A stretch of DNA of 6,039 nt from Acidobacteriaceae bacterium (GCA_030040115.1 JASHUH010000440.1:1-6039), one strand, 5' to 3'; counted from the stretch's first letter, positions 1 to 6,039 are shown. The notes: generated by a model from the sequence alone, not told the origin. Made by a program: numbers and translations.

Positions 1-114
1 AAAGAACATCCCCGTTCTTCGAACCGAAAGACCTGGAACCCCCAAAGCGTAAGGAATGGTGGCGCTGCAGAGTCAAATAATGCCGTGGATGTATCTAAGC
101 CCGGATATGAAAGC

Positions 115-468
115 TTACATGGACGCGAATGCGATCGGTTGCAGACCTGGACTCGCCATATCGTATTCTTTTTTCTTTAATTTTGCACCAAAGTGGTCTC
201 TGCCGATGGCTCCAATTGAACGGGCATGCGAAAAGGTCCTCCTTGACAACCGGGGCGATTTCAAAATAGTCTCAGGCGCGTTGACCAGGCGGCAACTCCA
301 GCGATGTTGATATGTGCTTGCAGTTGCCGGACCATAGGGATAGCTGGTCAATGGTTGATTTTCGCATACAGGTCGTTTTGGCCGAAGAGATAGGAGCGGT
401 TGTGCGCCTATATTCGGCTTGTCCTTCGTTGCTTCCCTACGGCGCGCTACTTTGCTAATCTTGTGCAT
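115..468 (-). CDS. Small basic hypothetical protein, 117 aa, uncertain
   Basis: I do not recognise this protein. The main support for a gene is the start site: on the minus strand a near-perfect Shine-Dalgarno (AAAAGGAGG, positions 484-476) sits 7 bases before an ATG at 468-466, followed by an adenine-rich opening (MHKISKVARRREATKDKPN). The product is strongly basic, with Lys/Arg clusters near residues 3-17, 29-33 and in the KLKKK near the C-terminus. It has two Cys, no convincing membrane helix or signal peptide, and no motif I can name. Third codon positions show no clear GC preference, unlike the genes to the right, so it is either a recently acquired gene or a chance ORF. A frameshifted or decayed N-terminal fragment of a longer gene is also possible. 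It points away from araD. An 84-residue plus-strand ORF in the same DNA (56-310) has its AGGA directly against the ATG and is less likely. Confidence 0.33.
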   Translation of the reverse strand: MHKISKVARRREATKDKPNIGAQPLLSLRPKRPVCENQPLTSYPYGPATASTYQHRWSCRLVNAPETILKSPRLSRRTFSHARSIGAIGRDHFGAKLKKKEYDMASPGLQPIAFASM

Positions 469-548
469 CGGCTGGCCTCCTTTTGCACCCTCGAGTGCGC
501 TACGGTCAGCTTAGCTGTTCCGCGAGACCAGCCGTCTCATCCCATCTG

Positions 549-580
549 AAGCCCGTACCCTTCAAACTGATCCACTGCCC
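549..580 (+). repeat. Dispersed repeat, single copy (copy A)
   Basis: The core AAGCCCGTACCCTTCAAACT recurs in the gap after araD. The 29 bases at 552-580 match 1595-1623 at 26 positions. The first 16 bases of the core (549-564) match 1551-1566 exactly. Both locations are non-coding and flank araD in the same orientation. I recall sequences of this kind as common between genes in Acidobacteriota, but could not check. Confidence 0.65.
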
Positions 581-682
581 TTTTCCGGGATTCGCCATAA
601 AGTCGCGCCCTTTCAAGACAAGACTCTTCCCACCATCTGCTACCGGGCTCTTTCATTGAACCGAAGCGCTTGTTCCTCGCGG

Positions 683-710
683 TTGATATGCTGGCAGGGT
701 GCGGTATTGG
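683..710 (+). promoter_or_regulatory. Possible weak sigma70 promoter for araD
   Basis: A TTGATA -35-like hexamer (683-688, 5 of 6 matches to TTGACA) is followed after 16 bases by TATTGG (705-710, only 3 of 6 matches to TATAAT). Transcription would begin near 717, about 23 bases before the araD start, which fits the position of its Shine-Dalgarno. The -10 match is poor, so this is only a candidate. Confidence 0.22.
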
Positions 711-739
711 CGTAGACCGCTCGGCCGGAGAGTGGGGGT

Positions 740-1453
740 ATGTTGCTCGAATCGCTTCGCCAGCAGGTTCTTGAAGCCAACCAGGAGATCGCGCGGAGGG
801 GGCTGGCTCCGCATACGTTTGGAAACGCGAGCGGGATCGAGCGCAGCGGCGGCGACGCCCTGGTGGCGATCAAGCCGAGCGGCGTAGATTACGCCACGCT
901 GAGCGCAGCGGACCTGGTGGTGACGGACCTCGAAGGCAGGGTGGTGGAGGGCGCGCTGCGGCCCTCGAGCGATCTGGATACGCATACGCTGCTCTACCGG
1001 GAGTTTCCGGAGATCGGCGGGATTGTGCATACGCACTCGGAGTTTGCGACCGCGTGGGCGCAGGCGGGGCGGGAGATTCCCTGCCTGGGCACCACGCACG
1101 CCGATTATTTCCATGGACCGGTGCCAGTGACGGAACCGCTGACGGCGGAGGAGGTGCGCGACGGTTATGTGCGCTCGACCGGGGCGGTGATTGTGCGGCG
1201 CTTCCGCGAGGGTGGACTTTCGCCCGCGGCGGTTCCCGGGGTCCTGGTGGCCGGCCATGCGCCGTTTGCGTGGGGCAGAACGCCCGCGGAAGCCGTGGAG
1301 CACGCCGATGTGCTGGAGTACATTGCGCGCCTGGCTTACCGCAGCGTTCTGCTTGCGGCGCCCGAGGGGGGGATTCCGGCGTACGTGCGGGAACACCATT
1401 ACCTGCGCAAGCACGGGCCCAAGGCGACGTATGGGCAGGGCGGCGGAACATGA
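740..1453 (+). CDS. araD: L-ribulose-5-phosphate 4-epimerase (class II aldolase family)
   Basis: The enzyme interconverts L-ribulose 5-phosphate and D-xylulose 5-phosphate in the cytoplasm, linking L-arabinose (or, for the UlaF/SgbE relatives, ascorbate/xylulose) breakdown to the pentose phosphate pathway. At 237 residues it is close to the 231 of E. coli AraD, and I recognise the family from end to end. It has the opening LRQQVLEAN (residues 6-14), FGNASG (27-32), the phosphate-binding KPSGVDY (45-51), GGIVHTHS with zinc ligands His97 and His99, THADYFHG with catalytic Asp122 (119-126), and GHAPFAWG with third zinc ligand His173. It ends in HYLRKHGPKATYGQ with Tyr231, equivalent to the E. 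coli catalytic tyrosine. The ATG at 740 follows GGAG (727-730) by 9 bases, and an in-frame TAG at 713 excludes longer forms. UlaF and SgbE catalyse the same reaction, so the substrate pathway is less sure than the chemistry. No araA, araB or transporter is adjacent. Confidence 0.95.
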   Translation: MLLESLRQQVLEANQEIARRGLAPHTFGNASGIERSGGDALVAIKPSGVDYATLSAADLVVTDLEGRVVEGALRPSSDLDTHTLLYREFPEIGGIVHTHSEFATAWAQAGREIPCLGTTHADYFHGPVPVTEPLTAEEVRDGYVRSTGAVIVRRFREGGLSPAAVPGVLVAGHAPFAWGRTPAEAVEHADVLEYIARLAYRSVLLAAPEGGIPAYVREHHYLRKHGPKATYGQGGGT

Positions 1454-1455
1454 AG

Positions 1456-1484
1456 TGGCCCCTTCGGGTGAAGGTGGTGGGCCA
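1456..1484 (+). terminator. Possible hairpin terminator after araD
   Basis: A two-part stem begins at the araD stop codon. CCTTC (1461-1465) pairs with GAAGG (1470-1474) across a GGGT loop. TGGCC (1456-1460) pairs with GGCCA (1480-1484), leaving TGGTG unpaired on the 3' side. The position suits transcript ending, but only GTTT follows rather than a proper U-run, so it may instead stabilise the 3' end or need Rho. Confidence 0.33.
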
Positions 1485-1546
1485 GTTTGACTTCGTATTC
1501 CCTCCGGGAGTAAGCCTCATCTCGTTTTGAAGGCCTTTTCGTAGGG

Positions 1547-1623
1547 GCTGAAGCCCGTACCCTTCAGCTGAGGCCGTACCGTTCAAACTTGGAACCCGTA
1601 CCCTTCAAACCGACCCACTCCCC
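1547..1623 (+). repeat. Cluster of three repeat copies at about 20-base spacing (copies B, C, D)
   Basis: Three diverged copies of the same core follow each other at about 1551-1570, 1571-1590 and 1593-1613, in one orientation, with a period of 20-22 bases. The conserved heart is CCGTACCCTTCA, with CCGTACCGTTCA in the middle copy. Copy D extends its match to copy A as far as 1623. Copy B is also part of a perfect 7-bp inverted repeat, GCTGAAG (1547-1553) and CTTCAGC (1562-1568), with an 8-base loop. The spacing is too short and the copies too diverged for a CRISPR array, and there are no unique spacers. Confidence 0.65.
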
Positions 1624-1636
1624 GGCGGGGAGCGGT

Positions 1637-1665
1637 TTGGTGGGGCGGGAACGCTGCGGTATGAT
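1637..1665 (+). promoter_or_regulatory. Candidate sigma70 promoter upstream of the kinase gene
   Basis: TTGGTG (1637-1642) is followed by a 17-base spacer and TATGAT (1660-1665), a 5 of 6 match to the -10 consensus. The -35 is weak (TTG only). Transcription would start near 1672, giving the kinase mRNA an untranslated leader of about 310 bases. It lies directly after the repeat cluster. Confidence 0.32.
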
Positions 1666-1760
1666 GAAAGCGTTGACCCAAGGACCATGGTTGGCGCAGG
1701 AAGGCGGGGTGTTGCGAACCAGGCGCGTTACTCAAGGTGAATTAAAGCCCATATCTTCAG

Positions 1761-1793
1761 GAATCTACTGAATTGTGTAGATTCATCCTTTTC
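1761..1793 (+). terminator. Perfect 8-bp inverted repeat with short T-rich tail, possible attenuator
   Basis: GAATCTAC (1761-1768) and GTAGATTC (1777-1784) are perfect reverse complements around an 8-base loop. The sequence ATCCTTTTC follows. In RNA this forms a clear hairpin, but the stem is AT-rich and the U-run short, so termination would be weak. It lies between the candidate promoter and the kinase gene, where partial termination would tune kinase expression. A protein-binding palindrome is the alternative. Confidence 0.28.
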
Positions 1794-1983
1794 GCTGGAT
1801 GGCGGTTCCCGTTTTCTGCATTTTCCCTCCCGATCCGCGCCGGCGGGGGTGACATTTGGCGAAGGAGCAAGTCGATATCTCGCGCGCTCTCTAGAAGTTA
1901 CCGGTGGTTCCTTTCGTACCTGCGGCATGGCTCGGCATGGCGCCCGACGTGCTACCGGATGAATTGAAGTAGTTTCGACCCCC

Positions 1984-4941
1984 ATGGAGACCAGCCTCAT
2001 TCATCGAGCGCAGGCCACGCTGCTGGCTCTCGCCACTGCGACCCTGCTCGTGTTGGCTGTGTTCAACCTGCTCCAGGAGCGGCACTTCGACCGGCCGGAC
2101 GATGGGGTATGGTGGCGTGAGGCCAGGGGCGGGCTGGCGGCGGACAAAGTGCTGCCGCACATGCCCGGCGAACGCGCGGGCATCGAAACGCACGATCTGC
2201 TGACGGCCGTGAACGGCGCGGCGGTGCGCCGCGTGGCCGATGTGGAGCGCGCTCTGTACGCAGCGGGGAGCTACGGCCAGCTCAACTACTCGATTACCCG
2301 CGACGGTATTCCGCTGGATACGCCGGTGAAGGTGATTCCCGTCCCGGCAGACCTGAGCTTGGCGCAGGGCCTGCGGGTGATCGGGCTCATTTACCTCATC
2401 ATCGGGTTTTACGTGCTGTTCCGGCGCTGGGGCGCGCCGCGAGCGACGCATTTTTATCTTTTCTGCCTGGTGTCGTTCGCGCTGTACGCGCTGAAGTACA
2501 CGACCAAGCTGGACGCGCTGGACTGGACCGTCTTCTGGACGAATGTGGCAGCGGAGGCGCTGCAGCCGGCGCTGTTCCTGCACTTTGCTCTGAGCTTCCC
2601 GGAGGAACGGTTCAAGGACCTGGGCCGGCGCTGGCTGCTGCCCCTGGTGTATGCGCCGGGCGCCGGTTTGCTGGGGTTATGGGTGTGGTCGATCGAGACG
2701 CGCGAGGCCACCAAGATCCTGCTCGACCGGCTGAACCAGATTGCGACCGCCTATGACGCGGTTTTCTACGTGCTGGCGGCATTGTTCTTCCTGCGCGGGT
2801 ATAAACGCGCCGACTCGCCGCTACTGCGGCAGCAGTTGAAGTGGGTGACGCGGGGAACGCTGCTGGCGGTGCTGCCCTTCACGTTCTTTTACGCGGTTCC
2901 CTACCTGTTGGATGTGCATCCGCCGCGGCTGATCACCGATCTGGCCGGGCTGTCGCTGGTGTTCTTGCCGTTGACGTTCAGTTGGGCCATTGTGCGCTAC
3001 CGGCTGATGGACACCGACCTGATCTTTAAGCGGGGCGTGGCCTACACGCTGGCGACAGGTGTGATTCTCGGGGTTTATGCCGGCATTATCGGTCTCAGCG
3101 CGGTCATGATCCACAATGGCGCGCCGGAGGCCGTGCGCGAGTGGGCTTTGGTGATCTCGGTGGTCGTACTGGTCGCCATTTTCGATCCCCTTAAGCGCCG
3201 CATCCAGGGGTGGGTCGATCGCGCCTTCGACCGGCATCGCTACGATTACCGCAAGGCGCTGGTGGAGTTCGGCCGGGGACTGAGCTCGGAAACCGATTTG
3301 CGGGCCCTGCTGCGCTCGATCGTGGAGCAACTGCCGCGCACGTTGCAGGTGGCGCGTGTGGCCGTGTTCCTGGCGCAGGACGGGCGGATGCGGTTGGCGG
3401 CCTCGCACGGGCTGCCCGAGGAAGTGAGCGTCGGCGATCGCGGGCTCGCAAAATTGGCGCAAAAACAGGAACGCGCCCAAGAACGAACTGGGGATGGGGA
3501 ACGGATCAGGGAGGGTGAGGCCACGGATTCGCTGGATTTGGGTTTTCTGGACTTCGACCGCGCCCAGGATCACTCCCACATTTTTCTTGAAAACGCGCAG
3601 GCGGCGATGCACCTGCCGGAAACGCAGCAGCGCACGGCGGCGCTGCTGGATTTGAATTACTATTTGCCCTGCCGCGTGGCTCCGGTGCAGCTCGAGGACG
3701 GGGAGGCGGCGGGACGGACGATTGCCGTGATCGGGCTGGGCCGGACGCTGGGCGGCGATTTTCTGTCGAGCGAAGACGTGGAACTGCTCGAGTCGCTGGC
3801 CAGCTATATCGGGATCGCGTTGCAGAACGCAAGCCTGTACGCGCGGCTGGAAGAAAAGATTGTCGAGTTCGAGCGGCTGAAGGAGTTTAACGAGAATATT
3901 GTCGAATCGATCAACGTGGGGATTCTGGCCGTGGGGCTGGACGAGCGCATCGAAAGCTGGAACGCGCAGATGGAGGCGATGTGCGCGGTGAGCCGGGCCG
4001 AGGCGCTGGGACAGCAGTTGAGCGCGGTGTTTCCCCAGGAGCTGATCGAGGCGATGGAGGGGTTCCGCAGCGAGCAAGGCGTCCACCACCTGTACAAATT
4101 CCCGCTCATCACGCGCGCCGGCGAACAACGCACCGCCAACATCGCCATGGCGCCGTTGCTTTCGCGGGATTTTGTGCCGGTAGGGCGCATCATCCTGGTG
4201 GACGATATTACCGAGCGGGTGAGCCTGGAGTCGCAACTGGCGCAGGCCGACAAGCTGAGCTCGATCGGGCTTTTGGCCGCCGGGGTGGCGCATGAAATCA
4301 ACACGCCGCTGGCGGTGATTTCCTCGTATGCGCAAATGCTGGCCAAGCAGCTACGCGCCGATGAACGGCTGGGACCGGTGCTGGACAAGATTACGCAGCA
4401 GAGCTTTCGCGCCGCGGAGATCGCCAACGGACTGCTGAATTTTTCGCGGACCTCGTCGACGGAATTCCGCGAAACCAATCTGAACCAGGTGATTCGCGAC
4501 ACGCTGTCGCTGCTGGAGCACCAGTTCAAAACGGCGCAGATTGCGATCGAACTCGAATTGTCGGAGGAACTGCCGCCCATCCACGGCAATCCCGGCAAGC
4601 TGCAGCAAGTGTTTTTGAACCTGCTGTTGAACGCCAAGGACGCTATGCCCGGAGGAGGACGCTTGCGCGTGGCCACGCTGGTGAATGGGCACATCGAAGC
4701 TTTGATTGCCGACTCCGGCGCCGGCATCGCGCCCGAACATTTGAAGCGCATTTACGATCCCTTCTTCACCACCAAGACCACCCTCCGCCCGGGTGAACGC
4801 CGGGGAGCCGGGTTAGGGCTCTCGGTCTCGTACGGCATCATCCAGGAGCATGCCGGCAAGATTCACGTGGAGAGCGCCGTCGGCGCCGGCACGACGTTTC
4901 ATCTCGAGTTCCCGCAGCTAAGGAAGTCCGTACATGCCTGA
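1984..4941 (+). CDS. PDZ- and multi-helix membrane sensor histidine kinase with GAF and PAS domains
   Basis: This is an inner-membrane kinase that autophosphorylates on His and should pass the phosphate to the overlapping regulator. Visible domains: helix 1 (residues 11-30); a PDZ-like domain (about 40-118, core GERAGIETHDLLTAVNG) predicted outside; about nine more helices (129-147, 155-172, 181-204, 217-235, 253-270, 290-309, 317-336, 351-376, 385-400); a GAF domain (about 434-615); PAS (about 634-745); HisKA (about 755-822) with His770 in GVAHEINTPL; and HATPase (about 866-977) with Asn883 in NLLLNAKDAM, DSGAG (910-914), DPFFTTK (925-931) and GAGLGLS (941-947). Basic loops fall on the cytoplasmic side throughout, supporting the topology. 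The RYRLMDTDLIFKR stretch and the post-helix FDPLKRRIQGWVDRAFDRHRYD recall ComP-type kinases of Bacillus, which also pair PDZ and membrane segments. The kinase core is NtrB-like. The ATG at 1984 has only a weak ribosome site, but an in-frame stop at 1960 leaves no better start. The ligand is unknown. Confidence 0.93.
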   Translation: METSLIHRAQATLLALATATLLVLAVFNLLQERHFDRPDDGVWWREARGGLAADKVLPHMPGERAGIETHDLLTAVNGAAVRRVADVERALYAAGSYGQLNYSITRDGIPLDTPVKVIPVPADLSLAQGLRVIGLIYLIIGFYVLFRRWGAPRATHFYLFCLVSFALYALKYTTKLDALDWTVFWTNVAAEALQPALFLHFALSFPEERFKDLGRRWLLPLVYAPGAGLLGLWVWSIETREATKILLDRLNQIATAYDAVFYVLAALFFLRGYKRADSPLLRQQLKWVTRGTLLAVLPFTFFYAVPYLLDVHPPRLITDLAGLSLVFLPLTFSWAIVRYRLMDTDLIFKRGVAYTLATGVILGVYAGIIGLSAVMIHNGAPEAVREWALVISVVVLVAIFDPLKRRIQGWVDRAFDRHRYDYRKALVEFGRGLSSETDLRALLRSIVEQLPRTLQVARVAVFLAQDGRMRLAASHGLPEEVSVGDRGLAKLAQKQERAQERTGDGERIREGEATDSLDLGFLDFDRAQDHSHIFLENAQAAMHLPETQQRTAALLDLNYYLPCRVAPVQLEDGEAAGRTIAVIGLGRTLGGDFLSSEDVELLESLASYIGIALQNASLYARLEEKIVEFERLKEFNENIVESINVGILAVGLDERIESWNAQMEAMCAVSRAEALGQQLSAVFPQELIEAMEGFRSEQGVHHLYKFPLITRAGEQRTANIAMAPLLSRDFVPVGRIILVDDITERVSLESQLAQADKLSSIGLLAAGVAHEINTPLAVISSYAQMLAKQLRADERLGPVLDKITQQSFRAAEIANGLLNFSRTSSTEFRETNLNQVIRDTLSLLEHQFKTAQIAIELELSEELPPIHGNPGKLQQVFLNLLLNAKDAMPGGGRLRVATLVNGHIEALIADSGAGIAPEHLKRIYDPFFTTKTTLRPGERRGAGLGLSVSYGIIQEHAGKIHVESAVGAGTTFHLEFPQLRKSVHA

Positions 4942-6039
4942 GGTCGAACAGCCAATCAACCTGCCGGCAACGGCGTCCACAGAAAACGGAACATCGGCTC
5001 CCGCGGGAATTCTTGTCATTGACGACGAAGCCGGAATTCGTGAATCGCTGGAAGTGCTGCTTTCGCTTGAGGGCTTCAGCGTAACCTCGGCCGCGGATGG
5101 CGAAGAGGGTTTGCGCAAGCTGGAGGCGGACACTTTCGATCTCGTGCTTCTCGATCTGGCGTTGCCGGGACAGAGTGGGCTAGAACTATTGCCGCAGATC
5201 AAGGAGCGGCATCCCGACTTGCCCATCGTCATGATCACCGCTTACGGCACGGTGCAGAACGTGGTGGAATCGATCCGCGCCGGGGCGGAAAACTTTATCC
5301 AGAAGCCCTGGGACAACGAGAAGCTGCTGGCCGATATTCGCTCGGCGGTGGCGCGGCGGCGCGCCGAGGAAGAAAACCTGCAGCTCAAGCGGACCCTGAA
5401 GCAGCGCTACAGTTTTGCGAACATCGTGGGCAAAAGCGAGTCGATGCTGCGGGTGTTCGATCTTGTGGCGCAGGTGGCGCCCAGCCGCTCCACGGTGTTG
5501 ATTCAGGGCGAAAGCGGCACCGGCAAGGAGCTGATCGCCAAGGCCATTCACGCCAACTCGCCGCGCCGCGACAAGCCGTTTGTGCCCATCAACACCGGGG
5601 CCATGCCGCCGGAACTGCTGGAGTCGACGCTTTTCGGGCACGTGAAGGGCGCGTTCACCTCGGCCATCGCTTCGAAAAAAGGCCTTTTCGAGGTCGCGCA
5701 TGGGGGCACGCTGTTTCTCGACGAGATCGCCACCATGGGCATGGACACGCAGGCCAAGATTCTGCGTGTGCTGCAGGACCGGCGGTTTATGCACCTGGGC
5801 GGGATTCAGGAGATTCAGGTGGATGTGCGCATCCTGGCGGCGACCAATGTGGATTTGCGCAAGGAAGTGCGCGAAGGCCGCTTCCGCGAAGACCTCTTTT
5901 ACCGCCTTAACGTGATCGTGGTGGATATTCCGCCGCTGCGGGCGCGCCGCGAAGACATTCCCCTGCTCGCGCAGCATTTTCTCGATTTTTACGCCGACGA
6001 AAACGGCCTGGCGCCGCGCAAACTCTCAGCCGACGCGCT
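4934..6039 (+). CDS. NtrC-family sigma54-dependent response regulator, 3' end cut by the window
   Basis: This should be the partner of the preceding kinase: its ATG overlaps the kinase stop by 8 bases, with AAGGAAG (4920-4926) 7 bases upstream, so translation is probably coupled. The 368 visible codons give a 24-residue lead, then a receiver (about 25-140) with acidic Asp30/Asp31, phosphoacceptor Asp74 in LLDLALPG, Thr102 and Lys124. A charged helical linker (about 138-158) leads into the AAA+ domain from about 164. That domain shows Walker A GESGTGKE (192-199), a GAFTSA sigma54-contact loop (239-244), Walker B LFLDE (260-264), sensor I AATN (302-305), and arginine fingers Arg318 and Arg324 in FREDLFYRL. 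All residues for phosphorylation and ATP hydrolysis are present; the one departure is Ser for the second Gly of GAFTGA. The helix-turn-helix end expected in this family lies beyond 6039. It probably activates sigma54 promoters, but no target can be named. Confidence 0.95.
   Translation, partial: MPEVEQPINLPATASTENGTSAPAGILVIDDEAGIRESLEVLLSLEGFSVTSAADGEEGLRKLEADTFDLVLLDLALPGQSGLELLPQIKERHPDLPIVMITAYGTVQNVVESIRAGAENFIQKPWDNEKLLADIRSAVARRRAEEENLQLKRTLKQRYSFANIVGKSESMLRVFDLVAQVAPSRSTVLIQGESGTGKELIAKAIHANSPRRDKPFVPINTGAMPPELLESTLFGHVKGAFTSAIASKKGLFEVAHGGTLFLDEIATMGMDTQAKILRVLQDRRFMHLGGIQEIQVDVRILAATNVDLRKEVREGRFREDLFYRLNVIVVDIPPLRARREDIPLLAQHFLDFYADENGLAPRKLSADA

Larger units (their letters stand above)
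469..739. other. Intergenic region between the minus-strand ORF and araD
   Basis: The region separates two divergent reading directions. From the left it holds the Shine-Dalgarno of the minus-strand ORF (476-484), small hairpin-capable sequences (GCAC/GTGC at 485-498 and CAGC/GCTG at 507-517), one copy of the dispersed repeat at 549-580, and a possible weak araD promoter near 683-710. I see no tRNA, rRNA fragment or transposase remnant in it. Confidence 0.5.
1454..1983. other. 530-base intergenic region before the kinase gene
   Basis: No convincing gene lies here. In order it holds a hairpin at the araD stop, a cluster of three repeat copies (1547-1623), a candidate promoter (1637-1665), a perfect inverted repeat (1761-1784), and a GC-rich stretch ending in a short direct repeat (1923-1941). 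Short ORFs across it have no good ribosome binding site and no family resemblance. I could not match the leader to a known riboswitch by eye, but its length leaves room for an RNA regulatory element. Confidence 0.55.

Noticed and set aside
1..60. Possible tRNA end, because of TTCGAACC near 18-25 and small GAAC/GTTC stems.
   Set aside because: No T-stem pairing, acceptor stem or cloverleaf can be built on either strand.
1..180. Possible C-terminus of a gene entering from the left edge: one frame open from position 3 to a TAA at 78-80, another open from position 1 to a TAA at 178-180.
   Set aside because: Two frames are open at once, neither tail is recognisable, and the visible pieces are too short to choose between them.
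177..227. Minus-strand 16-residue ORF after a second AAGGAGG-like site (237-243).
   Set aside because: It is very short, lies inside the 117-residue candidate, and has no other support.
56..310. Plus-strand 84-residue ORF.
   Set aside because: Its AGGA motif abuts the ATG with no spacing, the protein is unrecognisable, and it overlaps the better-initiated minus-strand ORF.
870..1586. Long minus-strand ORFs opposite araD, including ORFs of 238 and 253 residues.
   Set aside because: They are Arg/Pro-rich shadow translations of a high-GC gene and have no family resemblance.
1547..1623. CRISPR array.
   Set aside because: The repeat copies are diverged and abut each other with no unique spacers, and no cas gene is present.
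1642..1658. Possible sigma54 promoter with GG (1644-1645) and GC (1656-1657) ten bases apart, which would suit autoregulation by the regulator.
   Set aside because: Around the GG and GC the match to TGGCACG-N4-TTGC is too poor, and such pairs occur often by chance in GC-rich DNA.
2821..4335. 504-residue minus-strand ORF opposite the kinase.
   Set aside because: The plus-strand kinase domains cover this stretch fully; the antisense product is His/Gln/Arg-rich, typical of a GC-rich shadow frame.

Overview
The window looks like chromosomal DNA from a GC-rich bacterium with large multidomain sensor proteins. Two things suggest Acidobacteriota: the kinase/regulator pair, and short intergenic repeats with the core CCCGTACCCTTCAAAC (GTTTGAAGGGTACGGG on the other strand), a kind of repeat I recall as common in that phylum. 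This placement is from memory and no database search was run. Three genes are clear, all on the plus strand: a complete L-ribulose-5-phosphate 4-epimerase (araD-like, 740-1453), a complete 985-residue membrane sensor histidine kinase (1984-4941), and the first 368 codons of a sigma54-type response regulator (4934 to the right edge). || Left flank, 1-739: clearly lower in GC than the rest (about 44% in one 90-base stretch, against about 75% in part of araD). Its best gene candidate is a minus-strand ORF at 115-468 with a very strong Shine-Dalgarno sequence. The protein is not recognisable and shows no codon bias. One copy of the dispersed repeat lies at 549-580. || araD, 740-1453, stands alone with no other arabinose genes in view. 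A hairpin at its stop codon may end its transcript. The 530-base gap that follows (1454-1983) holds three more repeat copies about 20 bases apart, a candidate sigma70 promoter, a perfect 8-bp inverted repeat, and a short direct repeat just before the kinase gene. || Kinase and regulator overlap by 8 bases and are almost certainly translated together as one two-component system. The kinase reads in order: one membrane helix, an extracytoplasmic PDZ-like domain, about nine more helices, GAF, PAS, HisKA and HATPase. By inference the membrane/PDZ part senses an envelope or extracellular cue. The kinase would then phosphorylate Asp74 of the regulator, whose AAA+ domain would drive sigma54 RNA polymerase. 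The regulator carries GAFTSA in place of the canonical GAFTGA sigma54-contact loop. Its DNA-binding end and the target genes lie outside the window. I did not find a wholly new system. The points most worth following up are the unusual sensor architecture, the GAFTSA loop, the repeat cluster, and the long leader before the kinase.
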